The notes under the pieces: model-generated
Told to the model about the DNA's origin: nothing
The model's database searches: none
What the model saw: the letters and a program-made list of their open reading frames with translations, nothing else
Part shown: positions 21,610 to 32,914 of the stretch, in pieces
Layout of the letters: every line of letters begins with the position of its first letter
Numbering within the stretch: the stretch's first letter is position 1
Assembly (NCBI GenBank): GCA_038496445.1
Contig: JALMLS010000268.1
Coordinates: 1 to 64,000, forward strand
DNA: 64,000 nucleotides
Origin: Trichosphaerium sp. ATCC 40318
Lineage: Eukaryota; Discosea; Flabellinia; Trichosidae
Direction: 5' to 3'
Translations under genes and position numbers: made by a program

Positions 21610-22613
21610 TTATTCATTGGACTTTCGACTAAAAGCCTCTTTGTAAACAGCTTGGATTTTGCCGTGTGAGAACGTGTAGTGTGCCATTAATTCACCATCC
21701 CAAGTCCACAACTTGTACTCTCCTTCTACTATACCATTGACATAATGACTATGTTGTTTTAATACCCCATCTTTATACCATGTCTTATATTCTCCATTCT
21801 TCTTGCCATGTACACAAGTATACAATTCCTTTAATGTACCATTATTATGCCATACTTTTACTTCTCCGTGTTGTTTCCCATTAACATATGTACATTGCAG
21901 TGCCATATTGCCATTTGTATACCACTCCTTGTACTCTCCGTCAAGCTTACCATTAGTATAATTATACAACTTTGAAAGGCGGTTTGTGAGATACTTATGT
22001 TTGAATTCTCCATCAAGTTTACCATTTGAGTAATTACTCTTACAATACAAAAATCCCTTCTTTGTCCACTTCTTAAACTCCCCTTCAAGTTTACCATTCA
22101 TATAATTACATTGTTTGTACATTTGACCATTGTCATACCATTCATTATACTCTCCATCAAGAACATCGTTGACATAGGTTGATTGAATGGCCATTTGACC
22201 ATTTGGATACCAATTTTTGTACAATCCTTCAAGTTTACCATTGACATATGTACACTCGTTGACTATGTTACCATTTCGATGCCACTTTTTGTGATATCCT
22301 TCTGTTTTACCATTGACATAGCTACATTGCTCAAACAATTGGCCTGTAGGTTTCTTTTTCAACCATTTGCCATGCTTTTTAATGTCGCCATCAAACCTTG
22401 TTGAAGTTGCTGTGTATTTTGATAAAAGAGGTAGCTTTAAATACATTTCATGATCTAAATCGGCGATATCAAGAAGTAGCTCAACCGGAAGGGACAACAA
22501 GTGGCAAGGCTTTGTAAGTTAGTATTAGTTTACTAAATGTACGATTTAGTACTTACAGCGTGTTTAGGGTTAAAAAATTGGTTTAAAAAGCTAAATAGAG
22601 AAGCTTGTGACAT
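21610..22613 (-). CDS. MORN_2-repeat protein with F-box-like N-terminus, copy 1
   Basis: Two exons: 22613-22557 (starting MSQASLFSF) and 22509-21610. After the junction comes LLSLPVELLLDIADLDHEMY followed by LKLPLLSK, an F-box-like LP-x-E-L-L-x-x-I segment. About ten tandem repeats of roughly 22-24 residues follow, of the form Y-x-NG-x-x-(E/D)G-x(5)-W-x-x-NG (for example YVNGKLEGLYKNWYPNG), the MORN_2 (YwqK-type) pattern. Such repeats fold as a beta-hairpin solenoid. F-box plus MORN_2 architectures are known in protists and giant DNA viruses, so an SCF adaptor or a virus-related origin is possible. It is nearly identical to the gene at 28775-29767 but in inverted orientation; the two diverge only in the last ~30 residues. 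Confidence 0.8.
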
Positions 22614-22734
22614 TGTTTCGATGTTTGTGTTTTTGTGATAACAACAATAATAACTGTTTTTCAAAGAAAATGTCTATTCAAGTAAAAATACTGACGTTAT
22701 GAGGCAGAAATAGAGCCTTACTATTGTCATCGAG

Positions 22735-22930
22735 TTGAGAAAATCTAATATTTCACAGCTTGAAATTATCGATCTAGACCACGAAGTGTACATATCATGG
22801 CAGGATTTATTCGCTATCAACAAAGAAAACAAGGGCTTTGAAGACTTTTCTCAAACAAGACATTGTCTGGATGTATGCAACGACAATACTTTGGTACAAT
22901 GCATATCTATTTGGCTTTCAAGTATTTCTG
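22735..22930 (+). pseudogene. Probable remnant of a MORN-family gene
   Basis: The frame encodes ISQLEIIDLDHEVYISW, matching the conserved LLLDIADLDHEMYLKLP segment of the neighbouring MORN genes, and then loses similarity. A further frame just downstream shows NKRYRGEVEGV, a MORN-like scrap. It has no conserved first exon, no repeats and no intact frame. It lies about 100 bp upstream of MORN copy 1, on the opposite strand. Confidence 0.4.
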
Positions 22931-23161
22931 GCTACTGACTTGTACGTACAGAGTTTTATGCAGGGACTACAGAACAAAAGGTATAGAGGGGAGGTTGAAG
23001 GTGTTAGGAAATCATCTTATGCTTGAACAACACAGTAAATAATTATTTACAATATAGTTTTATTAAGCATAAGTTTTATGCTACCTTTCTTTGTATTTTC
23101 TTTGTTTTGTGTTTGTATATCCAAATGGGTTTTTCGTTATAGTTTTTAAATACATTATTAT

Positions 23162-25513
23162 TTACCAAGCATTACGGAGTCTAGATGATACATATTCATA
23201 AGCTAAGAAACCAGTAGCATTTGAAGGAAAAGCTCTAGCAACACAAGGTATAAAACCACGCCAAAGACCACGCCAACCGTTTGCTTTAACAATCTGTTTG
23301 TAAGCATCGATTATTCTACCATCAAAAGGAAGAACTAAGAAGTAAATAGAGTAAGTTAATGGGTCACGTGCTGAAACTTGTTGTTTGACATGAAATGAAA
23401 AAATTAACAACAAAAAAGTTTTGGTACCTTGTTTGTACTTTGAAGGTTTGTTGTGAGGTTCTGCTTGTAGTTTTGATTTTATAACATCTAAAGGGTAACT
23501 AACTACCCATGCACTTATACCAGCAATACCACCTATAATAAAAAAATAATGAGAAAGCGAACGATTAAATAAGTTTTTTCATAGCTAAAACTATTTTTAC
23601 GACGCACCTGCAAACATGAGTTGGTACGGCTTTAGATCATCTTCTGTTTGACCTGGCCGTATCATCATCTTTCTGATACTCTCGTAGGCATAGAACTGAG
23701 CAGCATACGCTAGGAATAGACTTAGTCTTTTATAACCATGCCTAAACAACACTCGTTTTTCTCCTTAACTTTACCTGGAACTTCACGATATATGGTAGAT
23801 GACATGCCCATGAACAAACCTCTCGGTCCTTGTTCGCGTAATATTTGACTCATACAATCCATAGGTCCTCTATATAACTCCTTTGCAACTGTCTTACCGT
23901 ATTGTACTTGCAAACGCGTTTTGATCAATTCAACTGGACCAACAACAAATGAGTTAACAAATCCTGCCCAAGATGCTGCAAGAAGCAATTGAAATGTAGT
24001 AATCTCTTTGTTTTCTTCTGTAAGACTAAGAGTTAATGATTAGTAGATGAATTTCAACAACAAAAAAGAGATTGAGAATTAGGAAAAAAAAATGCAGAAA
24101 AGACGTACAATCGTTTTGCTGATCCATAAGATGCAAATACAACAGCATTGATAACAGGAACAGTTGCTAAAGGTGATCCCATACCTGTAATATTATTGTT
24201 TGAATAAACTTTCTTTTACTACTACCAGTAGTAGGTACCCTTGTATAGTCCAAAAAACTTAAAAAAACCCGTAAGCAAAACATTGTTGGTTGCACGTGAA
24301 AAATTCAACAGTTGATTTTTATGAAAACAAAGACGTACTCCTTCTTTTCTGATAGTTTGTGCAATACAATCAAACAATCCATTGAATTGGCCCGGAGGAC
24401 ATGTCTGTAGCCGTACTTTAATTGTATCGAAGGGATGTCCAACCTTTTATTTTCTTAGTATTCTTGTCTTCATGGTAGTATATCAAAAATGCTGCGTACC
24501 AAAGTAATAGCTACACCAGCAGCTGTACCAGCAATAAAATCTTGAGAATCTGTCAACTCTACGCAAAATGTCAATGAGAAATGATTTACAAGACAAACTC
24601 AACCAATCAACTAATTAATTATGTCATGTTTCTTGCCTTGAGATTTTGGAATAGCTTCTCTACTAGATCTCCACCATGTTGTAAGGAAAGGAAGCGGATG
24701 AGGGTGGAATGTATTCTCATAATCAGCAAGGTATATAGTAAGAAAGTCTTGGATTGATAGTAACCCTTTATTATCACCAGACGATGCCTTCTCTATCATT
24801 GCTTGCACTTCAGCCTGTTTTCATAAAAGTCAAACATACGGCAAAAAAAACAATGAAAGATTCATCTCACCATTGATGGAGTGAATCCTGCTTCCTCGAG
24901 CGATGATTGTAGATCCTGAGGTAATAGATGGGCTCCTTTACCATTTGCTAGTTTGTAAAATATGGTAGTGCCCAAAAATAAGCTAGAAGGGGAGTGTTAA
25001 CCTTTGTTTTATTTAATGACTTGATACTTGCCTATAAAATTCATAAAAATCAATCTGAGTTGAGCTTGAAATGGTAGACGCGCGTACTACGTCTCGGAGT
25101 TCGTCCTATCATTTTGTTAATGTTCTGTCATCAAACAAAGCAAAAATAGATAAAACCGCTCGTTACGCAACTAATTAGCGTGTAGATAACGAAGCAGGAG
25201 GTAAAACGTACATTGGGTACCGGGACATTCAAATCATGTAATGCGGCGCCTAACTCTGGTATTGTCACTGTGTGAGACTTCCTACCCATATGCGTCACGA
25301 ACGCATCAAATGCCTGCGTTTGTTTTTAGTATGCTTTGCTGAACTGCTCAAAGGAGCTATATGGCACTAGTACGTTACCTGTTGTACTAATGGGCCTCCT
25401 CTACTTGACACTGTCTCTTTCACTTTCAACGGATCGAAATCATTCCTGCTCGCGATTGCGTCGTCCACCACGCGTTGCGAGGGTACGACAGCTTCGTTTG
25501 CTTCACTTGCCAT
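23162..25513 (-). CDS. Mitochondrial carrier (SLC25A20/29-type) with N-terminal EF-hand-like region
   Basis: Starts [13 protein letters not shown] at 25513. The first ~200 residues hold degenerate EF-hand helices ([50 protein letters not shown]). Three mitochondrial-carrier repeats follow, with signatures [26 protein letters not shown] and [12 protein letters not shown], each with the PX[D/E]XX[K/R] form. Other conserved blocks are [16 protein letters not shown] and [20 protein letters not shown]. The repeats resemble the carnitine/basic amino acid branch (SLC25A20, A29, A45-48), whereas EF-hand carriers of animals (aralar, SCaMC) belong to other branches. The EF loops lack several acidic ligands, so calcium binding is doubtful. 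The gene has many introns of 50-120 nt. Confidence 0.82.
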
Positions 25514-25672
25514 GATGTTTAGCGGTTGTCCATCTGTTATGTATAGCCGTCAACCACTGACTTGTGCAGTAACTATCGATTGTATATCAAGACTAAGAAG
25601 CAGTGTTGACTCGAATTTCAGTCAGCGAAAAAAAATACACTCATAATACTATTGTTGTCAGTTACGCACAGT

Positions 25673-26453
25673 ATGGAGAAGCATGTCATTGTTGTACGTT
25701 AATAAAACGTCTATTCGCGCTTATAAGCTTAAAGTTTGGCATTGGAGGCGCAACAAGCTCTGGAAAGAGTACCATAACGAAGCTGCTTCGAGATGAAAAC
25801 GGTACGCCTTTAGCATTTAAAAATGCTAACTTTCGCTAGATTGCATAGTAATAAGTATGGATGACTATTTTAAAGAGTCTCTGTCAGAATTTGTTGAAAT
25901 AGGGCCAAGGTATTCATAAATTACCATCTAACCAATTAAAACAATTAGAACTGCAAACTTTGAGACCCCAGAAGGCATAGATTTTGATAAACTGAATAAA
26001 GCCATAAAAGCAGCTAAACAACGTGCTCTTTCCGATGACAAGCGTATTATTATTGTAGAAGGGTTTCTATTGTACTATAACACAGATACTATTGGTTTAC
26101 TAGACGCCAAGGTGCGCATAAACAACCTTCAAAAGTGGGAACGCTAAAATGCTAACAAAACTATAGATCATGCTAAGCGTGTCAAAGGAGACGTGCCTTT
26201 CGCGTAGATTAGGGCGCCGTGAGCGATCTGAGGAGAACACACAACATTTTTGTAAATACTTTGAAGAGTACGATTGGGTCTGATGTATTGTTTGATACTA
26301 ATAGTGTATAGGTACATCTGGCCAAGCTACCAGCTATACAACAAGCTTGCTTTTGAGCGTAAAGACATAATCGTCATAGACGCAAATAAATCGCTTGAAT
26401 CTGTCTTAGCAGAAGCACGAGCGCTTCTCAGCGCGTCACAATCACAAACATAA
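25673..26453 (+). CDS. Nicotinamide riboside kinase-like P-loop kinase
   Basis: Five to seven short exons. MEKHVIV joins to FGIGGATSSGKSTITKLLRD (Walker A), then IVISMDDYFKES (catalytic Asp region), NFETPEGIDFDKLNKAIKAA, RIIIVEGFLLYYNT, a lid region with RRRLGRRERSEE, and YIWPSYQLYNKLAFERKDII. The HVWPxYQxY block near the end and the small size are typical of NRK1-type nicotinamide riboside kinases, which phosphorylate nicotinamide riboside for NAD synthesis; uridine-kinase-like enzymes are the alternative. TAA at 26453. It is divergent from the carrier gene, 160 bp apart. Confidence 0.75.
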
Positions 26454-26541
26454 ACACATGAGCCCAGTGTAATATCGCAATTGAACAATTTTGTTGTCTA
26501 ACCAAAAAAACAACGTGGAGCTTTTCAGAAACAAAAGTACG

Positions 26542-27943
26542 TCATAATACTACTTCATTTACATAACATGAATCTAGGGTTCTACTCCAACGATAACTTG
26601 CTTCATAATTTGATGATCTCTCCAAATACTGTGAGAATTCTTGAAGAAACTTATTGTATAGTTCCTCAGGTACAAACGCCGATAACTGTGGTTGTAGTCC
26701 AAACAGACAGTAATAAACTACAGACCACTCACGTTTTGTTGCGAGTACCATATTACTTAAGTTATTCGCAATAGCGTCAAGAGGAAAAGCTACAAAAGAA
26801 ATTAATTGGTTGAATTCTTTTTTTTTTTTGAAACGCGAAATGACATTTTGACGCCTGTCATTTTGTTTCATGAATTTTTGAATGCTTTCGTACCTTTTTT
26901 TTCATTTTTAATGACGTTGAGTAACCCATATCTTAGTTCGTTATAAACACTTTCTCTAAGCTCTTTTATACCTAGAGATTTATCTGTAATACATTGCAAT
27001 GACGACCAGTCGTCAAGTATTATTTGTTTGTCATACTCTGTTGATTGCTGTCCATTGTCATGCCCTGTTCCTAATACTTATAAGATTTCTTAGATAGTTG
27101 TTATCTATGCAACGTACCTTGGGGTAAAGTATACCAATATTCCTTCATACGATTACCATAGGCTGTCCAAAGAAGTGGTTCAAGAAATTCTACGAATTTC
27201 GTAAAATTAACAGGAAATGTTTGAAATGATTCAATTGGAGACCCACTTTGGGCCCAGTAGTGAGCCCATAAGCTCATACTTTGCTCATGTATCCATTTTT
27301 TAGTAGCATGAGGATAAATAATCAAGAGCTTTACAACGTGAAGTTGAAATTCAGTTACTCCGCCTAAGAAATTTTTAATTAGTTTTCATCAGTCAAACAT
27401 AATAGCGAACCTTTGAAAGGGCCGTTACTACGTAGTATTGTGTACCAACCTTTACGTATAGACGTATCTATCGGTTGGAGTTGTACTTTAAGGGTATTGG
27501 CTACTGAATACATGTGAATTCCTGTTGGTAAGCGCTTATTCCATTGTCTCTTTGAAAGAGCCGTTAACGCTCTTCTCTCGTCACAGGGAAGGTGCTGGCG
27601 TATTTCTAAAAGCATCTCGTCTGGTAACTCGCTAAACGAGATAAATTAGTTTAACTCTGTGAATCTAAAGTTAAAGCCTAGAACGTACCAAACACATCCT
27701 AACAGGTTACTACGGGTTTGTCTACAAAGAAAAACACGTTAGCACTAAAGCGAGTTTACAAAACCTGTTTACCTTCTCTTTCGCAAGCAAGAAGTACGAA
27801 GTGTTGTTTGCAACTATTGTGAAGGTTAGGTTTAGAATTAACCTTCAGTTCACTTTTAAATGCAAATCAGTCTACAAAAACCGTACACTACTATAACGTT
27901 GTGAATTATTATCTGAGGAAGCTGTATTGTTGACGTGATGCAT
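26542..27943 (-). CDS. F-box protein with unknown C-terminal domain
   Basis: Read from ATG 27943 (MHHVNNTASSDNN). Three very short exons join in frame to CELPDEMLLEIRQHLPCDER followed by RALTALSKRQWNKRLP, a good F-box. The rest is a helical, aromatic-rich region (QSMSLWAHYWAQSG, FTKFVEFLEPLLWTAYGNRM, KREWSVVYYCLFGLQPQL) with no recognisable repeats. It stops at 26542. The F-box implies binding to Skp1 in an SCF ubiquitin ligase, with the C-terminal part presumably selecting the target. It is convergent with the kinase gene (88 bp). The helical part does not match the other F-box genes here by eye. Confidence 0.7.
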
Positions 27944-28774
27944 GATACTATTATCCGACGGAAAAATGTCTGTAAAAAAGGCGGAACATTTGTTTTTTTC
28001 CCGTATTTCCACACATCACGTGATACGTTCATGATAAGTGTTATCGATGAAATAAATACCTGATAGCGCGATAGAATAGTTTATTTCGAAACATACTTGA
28101 TTTGGAGCGACTATTTTCACTTCATACGCGATTAGGCAATGTTATGCGCTAGCACTTTTTTTGCGATTTCTTAAAACACATAAGTTGTGTCAAAAATAAC
28201 GTGGTCTTAGGAAAAAAGTGTTTTTTGTACTACATTCTGCGTTTGTCAAGCTTGTACACAAGCGCTATTGTACTGACTAGTGAAAGAGAAATCACTAGTT
28301 GATGTCAAAAGAATTGAAAGAATAGTTGTAAAGCGATTGAGATTTTATATTTGTACAAAAGGGGTACTAGATAGCTTATCCTAGTATTTATAAATAGACT
28401 TGAAATATAATTCCGCAATTATGTTTTTTTTAATTGCAGAGATTTCTTTTGATCTAAGCACTTCAAGCAAAGCAGCTACATATTTCTCAATCTCGTATAT
28501 TTGCCGTTATTTTAGCGTCGGGTTGTTGGTACAACTCTAAGATCAGCTGTTAAATGGCCACGCATATTCCAGGTAAGTCTATCAAGACCAGATTTTTTAA
28601 ATTGGAAGTTTAAAAACAAACATCGCTTTCCGCGCCAAGAAATAATTGTTTGGTGAATTGAGTATGAACCTTATGTGACAATCGTATTCTCGACGTCAGT
28701 TTTTTACTTGAATTGAACTTTTCTTTGAAAACAGTTACTATTGTTGTCATCACAAAAACACAAACATCGAAACA
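27944..28774. other. Intergenic stretch upstream of MORN copy 2
   Basis: Divergent spacer between the F-box and MORN genes. The last ~75-90 bp before ATG 28775 match the region upstream of MORN copy 1 (cacaaaaacacaaacatcga immediately before the start), so the duplication included promoter sequence. A CACGTG site lies near 28017. No gene is seen. Confidence 0.6.
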
Positions 28775-29767
28775 ATGTCACAAGCTTCTCTATTTAGCTT
28801 TTTTAATCAATTTTTTAACCCTAAACACCATGTAAGTACTAAATATCTTCTAATAAGTAACTAATAGTAACTTACAAAGCCTTGCTATTTGTTGTCCCTT
28901 CCGGTTGAGCTACTTCTTGATATCGCCGATTTAGATCATGAAATGTATTTAAAGCTACCTCTTTTATCAAAATACACAGCAACTTCAACAAGGTTTGATG
29001 GCGACATTAAAAAGCATGGCAAATGGTTGAAAAAAACCCCTGCAGGCCAATTGTTTGAGCAATGTAGCTATGTCAATGGTAAAACAGAAGGATATCACAA
29101 AAAGTGGCATCGAAATGGTAACATAGTCAATGAGTGTACATATGTCAATGGTAAACTTGAAGGATTGTCCAAAAATTGGTATCCAAATGGTCAAATGTCC
29201 ATTCAATCAACCTATATCAACGATGTTCTTGATGGAGAGTATAATGAATGGTATGACAATGGTCAAATGTACAACCAATGTCATTACGTGAGTGGTATAC
29301 TTGAAGGGGAGTTTAAGAAGTGGACAAAGAAGGGATTTTTGTATTGTAAGAGTAATTACTCAAATGGTAAACTTGATGGAGAATTCAAACATAAGTATGT
29401 CACAAATCGCCTTTCAAAGTTGTATAATTATACTAATGGTGAGCTTGATGGAGAGTACAAGGAGTGGTATACAAATGGCAATATGGCAATACAATGTACA
29501 TATGTTAATGGGGAACAACACGGAGAAGTAAAAGTATGGCATAATAATGGTACACTAAAAGAGTTGTATACTTGTGTACATTGCAAAAAGAATGGAGAAT
29601 ATAAGGCATGGTATAAAGATGGGGTATTAAAACAACATAGTCATTATGTAAATGGTATAGTAGAAGGAGAGTACAAGATGTGGAATGTAATTGGGTATTT
29701 AATTGTGCATAACATGTACGCACATGGCAAAATTGTAGTTGAGAATAAAATTAACTATGTACCATAG
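28775..29767 (+). CDS. MORN_2-repeat protein with F-box-like N-terminus, copy 2
   Basis: Exon 1 28775-28831 (MSQASLFSFFNQFFNPKHH) and exon 2 28880-29767, joined over a 48-nt GT-AG intron. Same layout as copy 1: LPVELLLDIADLDHEMY, then ten MORN_2 repeats. By eye it differs from copy 1 at fewer than 20 positions until residue ~280, after which the C-termini are unrelated (here MWNVIGYLIVHN and a short end). Exon 1, intron position and upstream sequence are conserved between copies. One repeat has Cys in place of Gly (VHCKKNG). It probably has the same scaffold or target-binding role as its paralogue. Confidence 0.8.
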
Positions 29768-30612
29768 TCAATAATTAAAAATCGACTAAAATTAGATTGC
29801 AACACTTTGTATAAAACAACCTAAAAGCATTAATTGTAAAAGTTAATAAATTACAAGTACGACACTGCAAATCCAAATGAAGAGCTTTCTCCACAGCATA
29901 AGTGCCACGAAAAAAAGTGCGCCCGTTTCAGATGAAAGCATAAACGGAGGTCACACAAGTCTAACGTATTAACATCCTGCTTCGTTTAAAAACAAACGTC
30001 AAACTCATTACCTATAATACATTGTTATTTGAGAGTAGATTTATGTGCAAATGGGAATAGTATTCTGTTAAAATGAGTTAATAGATCTCACTTTGATTCG
30101 CCGTGCTAGTTCATAAAAAACTGCTAGAATTCTTGCTTCAATTACGCTGCACTAATGGCAGTATACAGGTGATTGTGATGAAGTATGTATGCATTTAATG
30201 TAATGAAGCACTTTGGAGCTTAGCACTATGCTTCATGCAGCACCTGTTGGTGCACAGTACTCATAGTTACTGTTAATACTGCGAACTATCCTGGTACAGG
30301 GGCTTTAGCATTGGCAAGGTCATTGTAGCTAAAATTATGACGAAAGAACGTATTGAGAAAATGTTGAAAGAATCAACTTATCGCTTCTTTATTAGAAGCT
30401 TTTGGCAGTTGACAATACACTGATTTTTGTTTGTAATACATTGTTCTGTAGGTTGTCCTTGACAGACAATAGATAGAAAAAGTAGTTATGCCCAACGTTT
30501 CATGACAGTTATTTTTTGTTTGTTCATAAAATCATGACTCTCAAGAGTAGTCCATCTGTGGTTGTCTGAGCCAAACTAAGATACGGATCTACTTCAAGGT
30601 TGTCAATATCAG
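29768..30612. other. Stretch without a confident gene
   Basis: AT-rich spacer between the MORN gene and the RNA ligase-F-box gene, which are convergent. It contains short broken frames (around 30310-30420) but none with family similarity; it may hold decayed gene remnants. Confidence 0.4.
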
Positions 30613-32543
30613 TTATATCCCATATCCATAAAAATCATCGTCATCACTACCATATGCTTGCGCAGAAAATACCGAATTTGTTAAATCTGCACGTGTAAAG
30701 GGATTCTGCCTTTTGAACTCTTTCATTGTACTTTTAAACATTGATACACTAAGTAGCTCGTTCCATTGATGGCAAACTCTCCTAGATATACCCATACTGC
30801 GTGGATCCAGATTTTTGAATATGATTAGTGTCACTTCAGGAGGAAATGTGAGATGAGAACTGAAGCTTGGTTCAACTTTGAATCGCCAAGATTTTGCCCA
30901 AACTTGCTTGAAGTTATCAGAAGGCTTATACCCCGGAATCTCATTATTTAAAGGCTTGATACTTTCTAGGTGTACTCGCTTTTGATCTCCTGTAACCCAC
31001 TGGTTAAATGTATCAGCAAGCCTATCGAGAAGCAATTCTTTCACTCCTTCAATACGTCTCACTGTTGCAAAGTAATCTATCAACGGGTGAGCACATAGGG
31101 TATTCTTATACAGAACATACCCACTACAGGTGTCATAGGTGTAGCCTTTTCGCAGAGAACCTTTCTCAGTGCAGATCGCTAAACGTGTTAATAAGGGTAG
31201 CCACAAGGCATCACATACTACGAGTCTAGAGCGCCATTTTTGTTCAAACTCTTTTGGTAGTAGTTTCCTATGAAGAGACTTAAAGGGATATTAAAGCTTG
31301 ATGTCGTACTTTAATGCTTCATTCGCTACTTGGTAAACGGTGTCAATATTAGAGGCTACGCGACGATTCACTTTGCCTCCTTTGTCAGCTATAGATAGTA
31401 TCGTTAAGTATACTAAAACCTTTGGAGACACATTATGCTGCAATAACAGACTGGAGAGCTGAACCTCTAAAGCTACACGAATGGCATCAAATTCGCGCAG
31501 ATGTATAACATTGCGGATGGAACTGCGAAATGTTTCTACTCGGTTATATCTCATCAGTTGCCATATATACAACGGGTATATTTTCGACGCTATGTTGCTT
31601 CCTATCTTCCATTCCTTTTTAGTAAACTTCAAGCGAGTGTTGGTACTTTTGATTTTAACGACATAACCTAAAAAATCACGTGTGAAAAGCGAGAATTTGG
31701 AGTACATTTACGGTACCTTCTGTATTTATACTCTTATCGTTTATCTTATTGCGAAGCTCTTTTAGACTCATTTCAATGGGAGAGATACATTTGACGCCAA
31801 GAAATTCTGCTATTTTTTGGACTTTGTTAAGGTCTTTCTCTAATCCGTTATGGTCGTAGACTGACAACAATACACAACCTAAAACATCCTTAGTAATACT
31901 AAAGTGGTAACATGGATTACTAATACCTTCGAAATTGTAGTCTACAACTACAGTATTTTCTTTATAAATTGCTTCAAACACATACGAAAATCCGTCTTTC
32001 ATGCACCCAATTTTTGCATTTTTTTGTAGCCATTTCTTAGCCCAAATAGCTTGCTTTGATCCCATATTTCCTTTTGTCGTAGCCATGAGTTGCCCGTGCC
32101 ATAGAAACGCTACAATCATTGACCCTTTTTCGAAGAACTTTGTTAAAACGATCTTTTTAAAAAACACGTGTACCATCAAATTTTTCGGTAACTTCAAGTA
32201 CCTCACCATACAGTTTTGATTCTTCTTTGGAGGTATATTGAAAGAACTTTTGGAACCCATGTGCGACAACTCTCTCAGAGACTTTATGAATTACTAGCGC
32301 TCTACATATGTTGCCTACTGCGTTTGGCTCGTTTGGAGAAAGAGAACCATAGTTGTACCGATACACCTCTAAACCAGTGCTGCCATGTAGTCTACAACTT
32401 ATAGCTAGCGATAGTTAACTAATGGAGCACTAGATGTCCTAAAGAGTCTTCTAACCGTTGTTTTTGACAGCTTCATCTAGACGCTCAACGAGGGTTTTAA
32501 AGGGTATTATTCTTGATGGATGAACGCTGGTATGTGTTGACAT
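30613..32543 (-). CDS. T4 Rnl1-like RNA ligase fused to a C-terminal F-box
   Basis: Five exons (32543-32456, 32404-32174, 32124-31717, 31667-31310, 31267-30613) total 1740 nt, 579 residues. The ligase part has ICRALVIHKVSERVVAHGFQ and KFF before nucleotidyl-transferase motif I KFDGS (Lys ~104), TTKGNMGSKQA, FSYVFEAIYKENTVVVDY (motif IIIa), EGYVVKI (motif IV, ~242) and LKFTKKEW (motif V, ~256-262), the order of phage T4 RNA ligase 1. After about 240 residues without recognisable motifs comes LTFPPEVTLIIFKNLDPRSM and RVCHQWNELL (~501-540), an F-box. An acidic tail (YGSDDDDFYGYG) ends it. The fusion depends on a 42-nt intron (gtacga...ttcatag) that removes an in-frame TAA; without it the ligase would stop after 10 more residues. 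Likely role: RNA end joining or repair linked to SCF ubiquitination. Confidence 0.78.
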
Positions 32544-32914
32544 GGTGCTACAAAGTATAGATACTCGTCGCTTGCAGCGATTAAGTTTTTTGTTCATTAA
32601 GTGTATGTTTGTATGTGATGCACTAGCATTGTCATAAGCTGACTAATCTTGTAATTCTCCTTAGTCTCAAACATCTGTCAACCACGGTTTGTAGCCCTTG
32701 AATTATAATAGAGGGTTTCTATTGATTAGTTTACTGACCGTGCGTTCTACAACAGACTGTGAGCATTTTGTTGTTTGTAAATTGTTTCGCGGAGTTGAAC
32801 ACAGATTTTGTACAGAACAAACTTTCTCTTTTTTTTCTTGTTAGACTGTTATTGACTTTAGGTACTTTAGTTGTGAAAACGAGAAAGCTTCAATAGCCAC
32901 AATATTGATTAATT
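32544..32914. other. Divergent promoter region
   Basis: Spacer between the divergent RNA ligase-F-box and F-box/propeller genes. AT-rich with a pyrimidine tract near 32828; no reading frame is supported. Confidence 0.5.

Noticed and set aside
23162-25513. Aralar/citrin (SLC25A12/13) as identity of the carrier
   Set aside because: The three carrier signatures fit the carnitine/basic amino acid branch better, and the EF loops are degenerate.
31291-31293. In-frame TAA that would end the RNA ligase before the F-box
   Set aside because: It lies within a 42-nt GT-AG segment with a good donor (gtacga) and acceptor (cttcatag); splicing restores one frame, and the sequence after it has no start codon of its own nearby.
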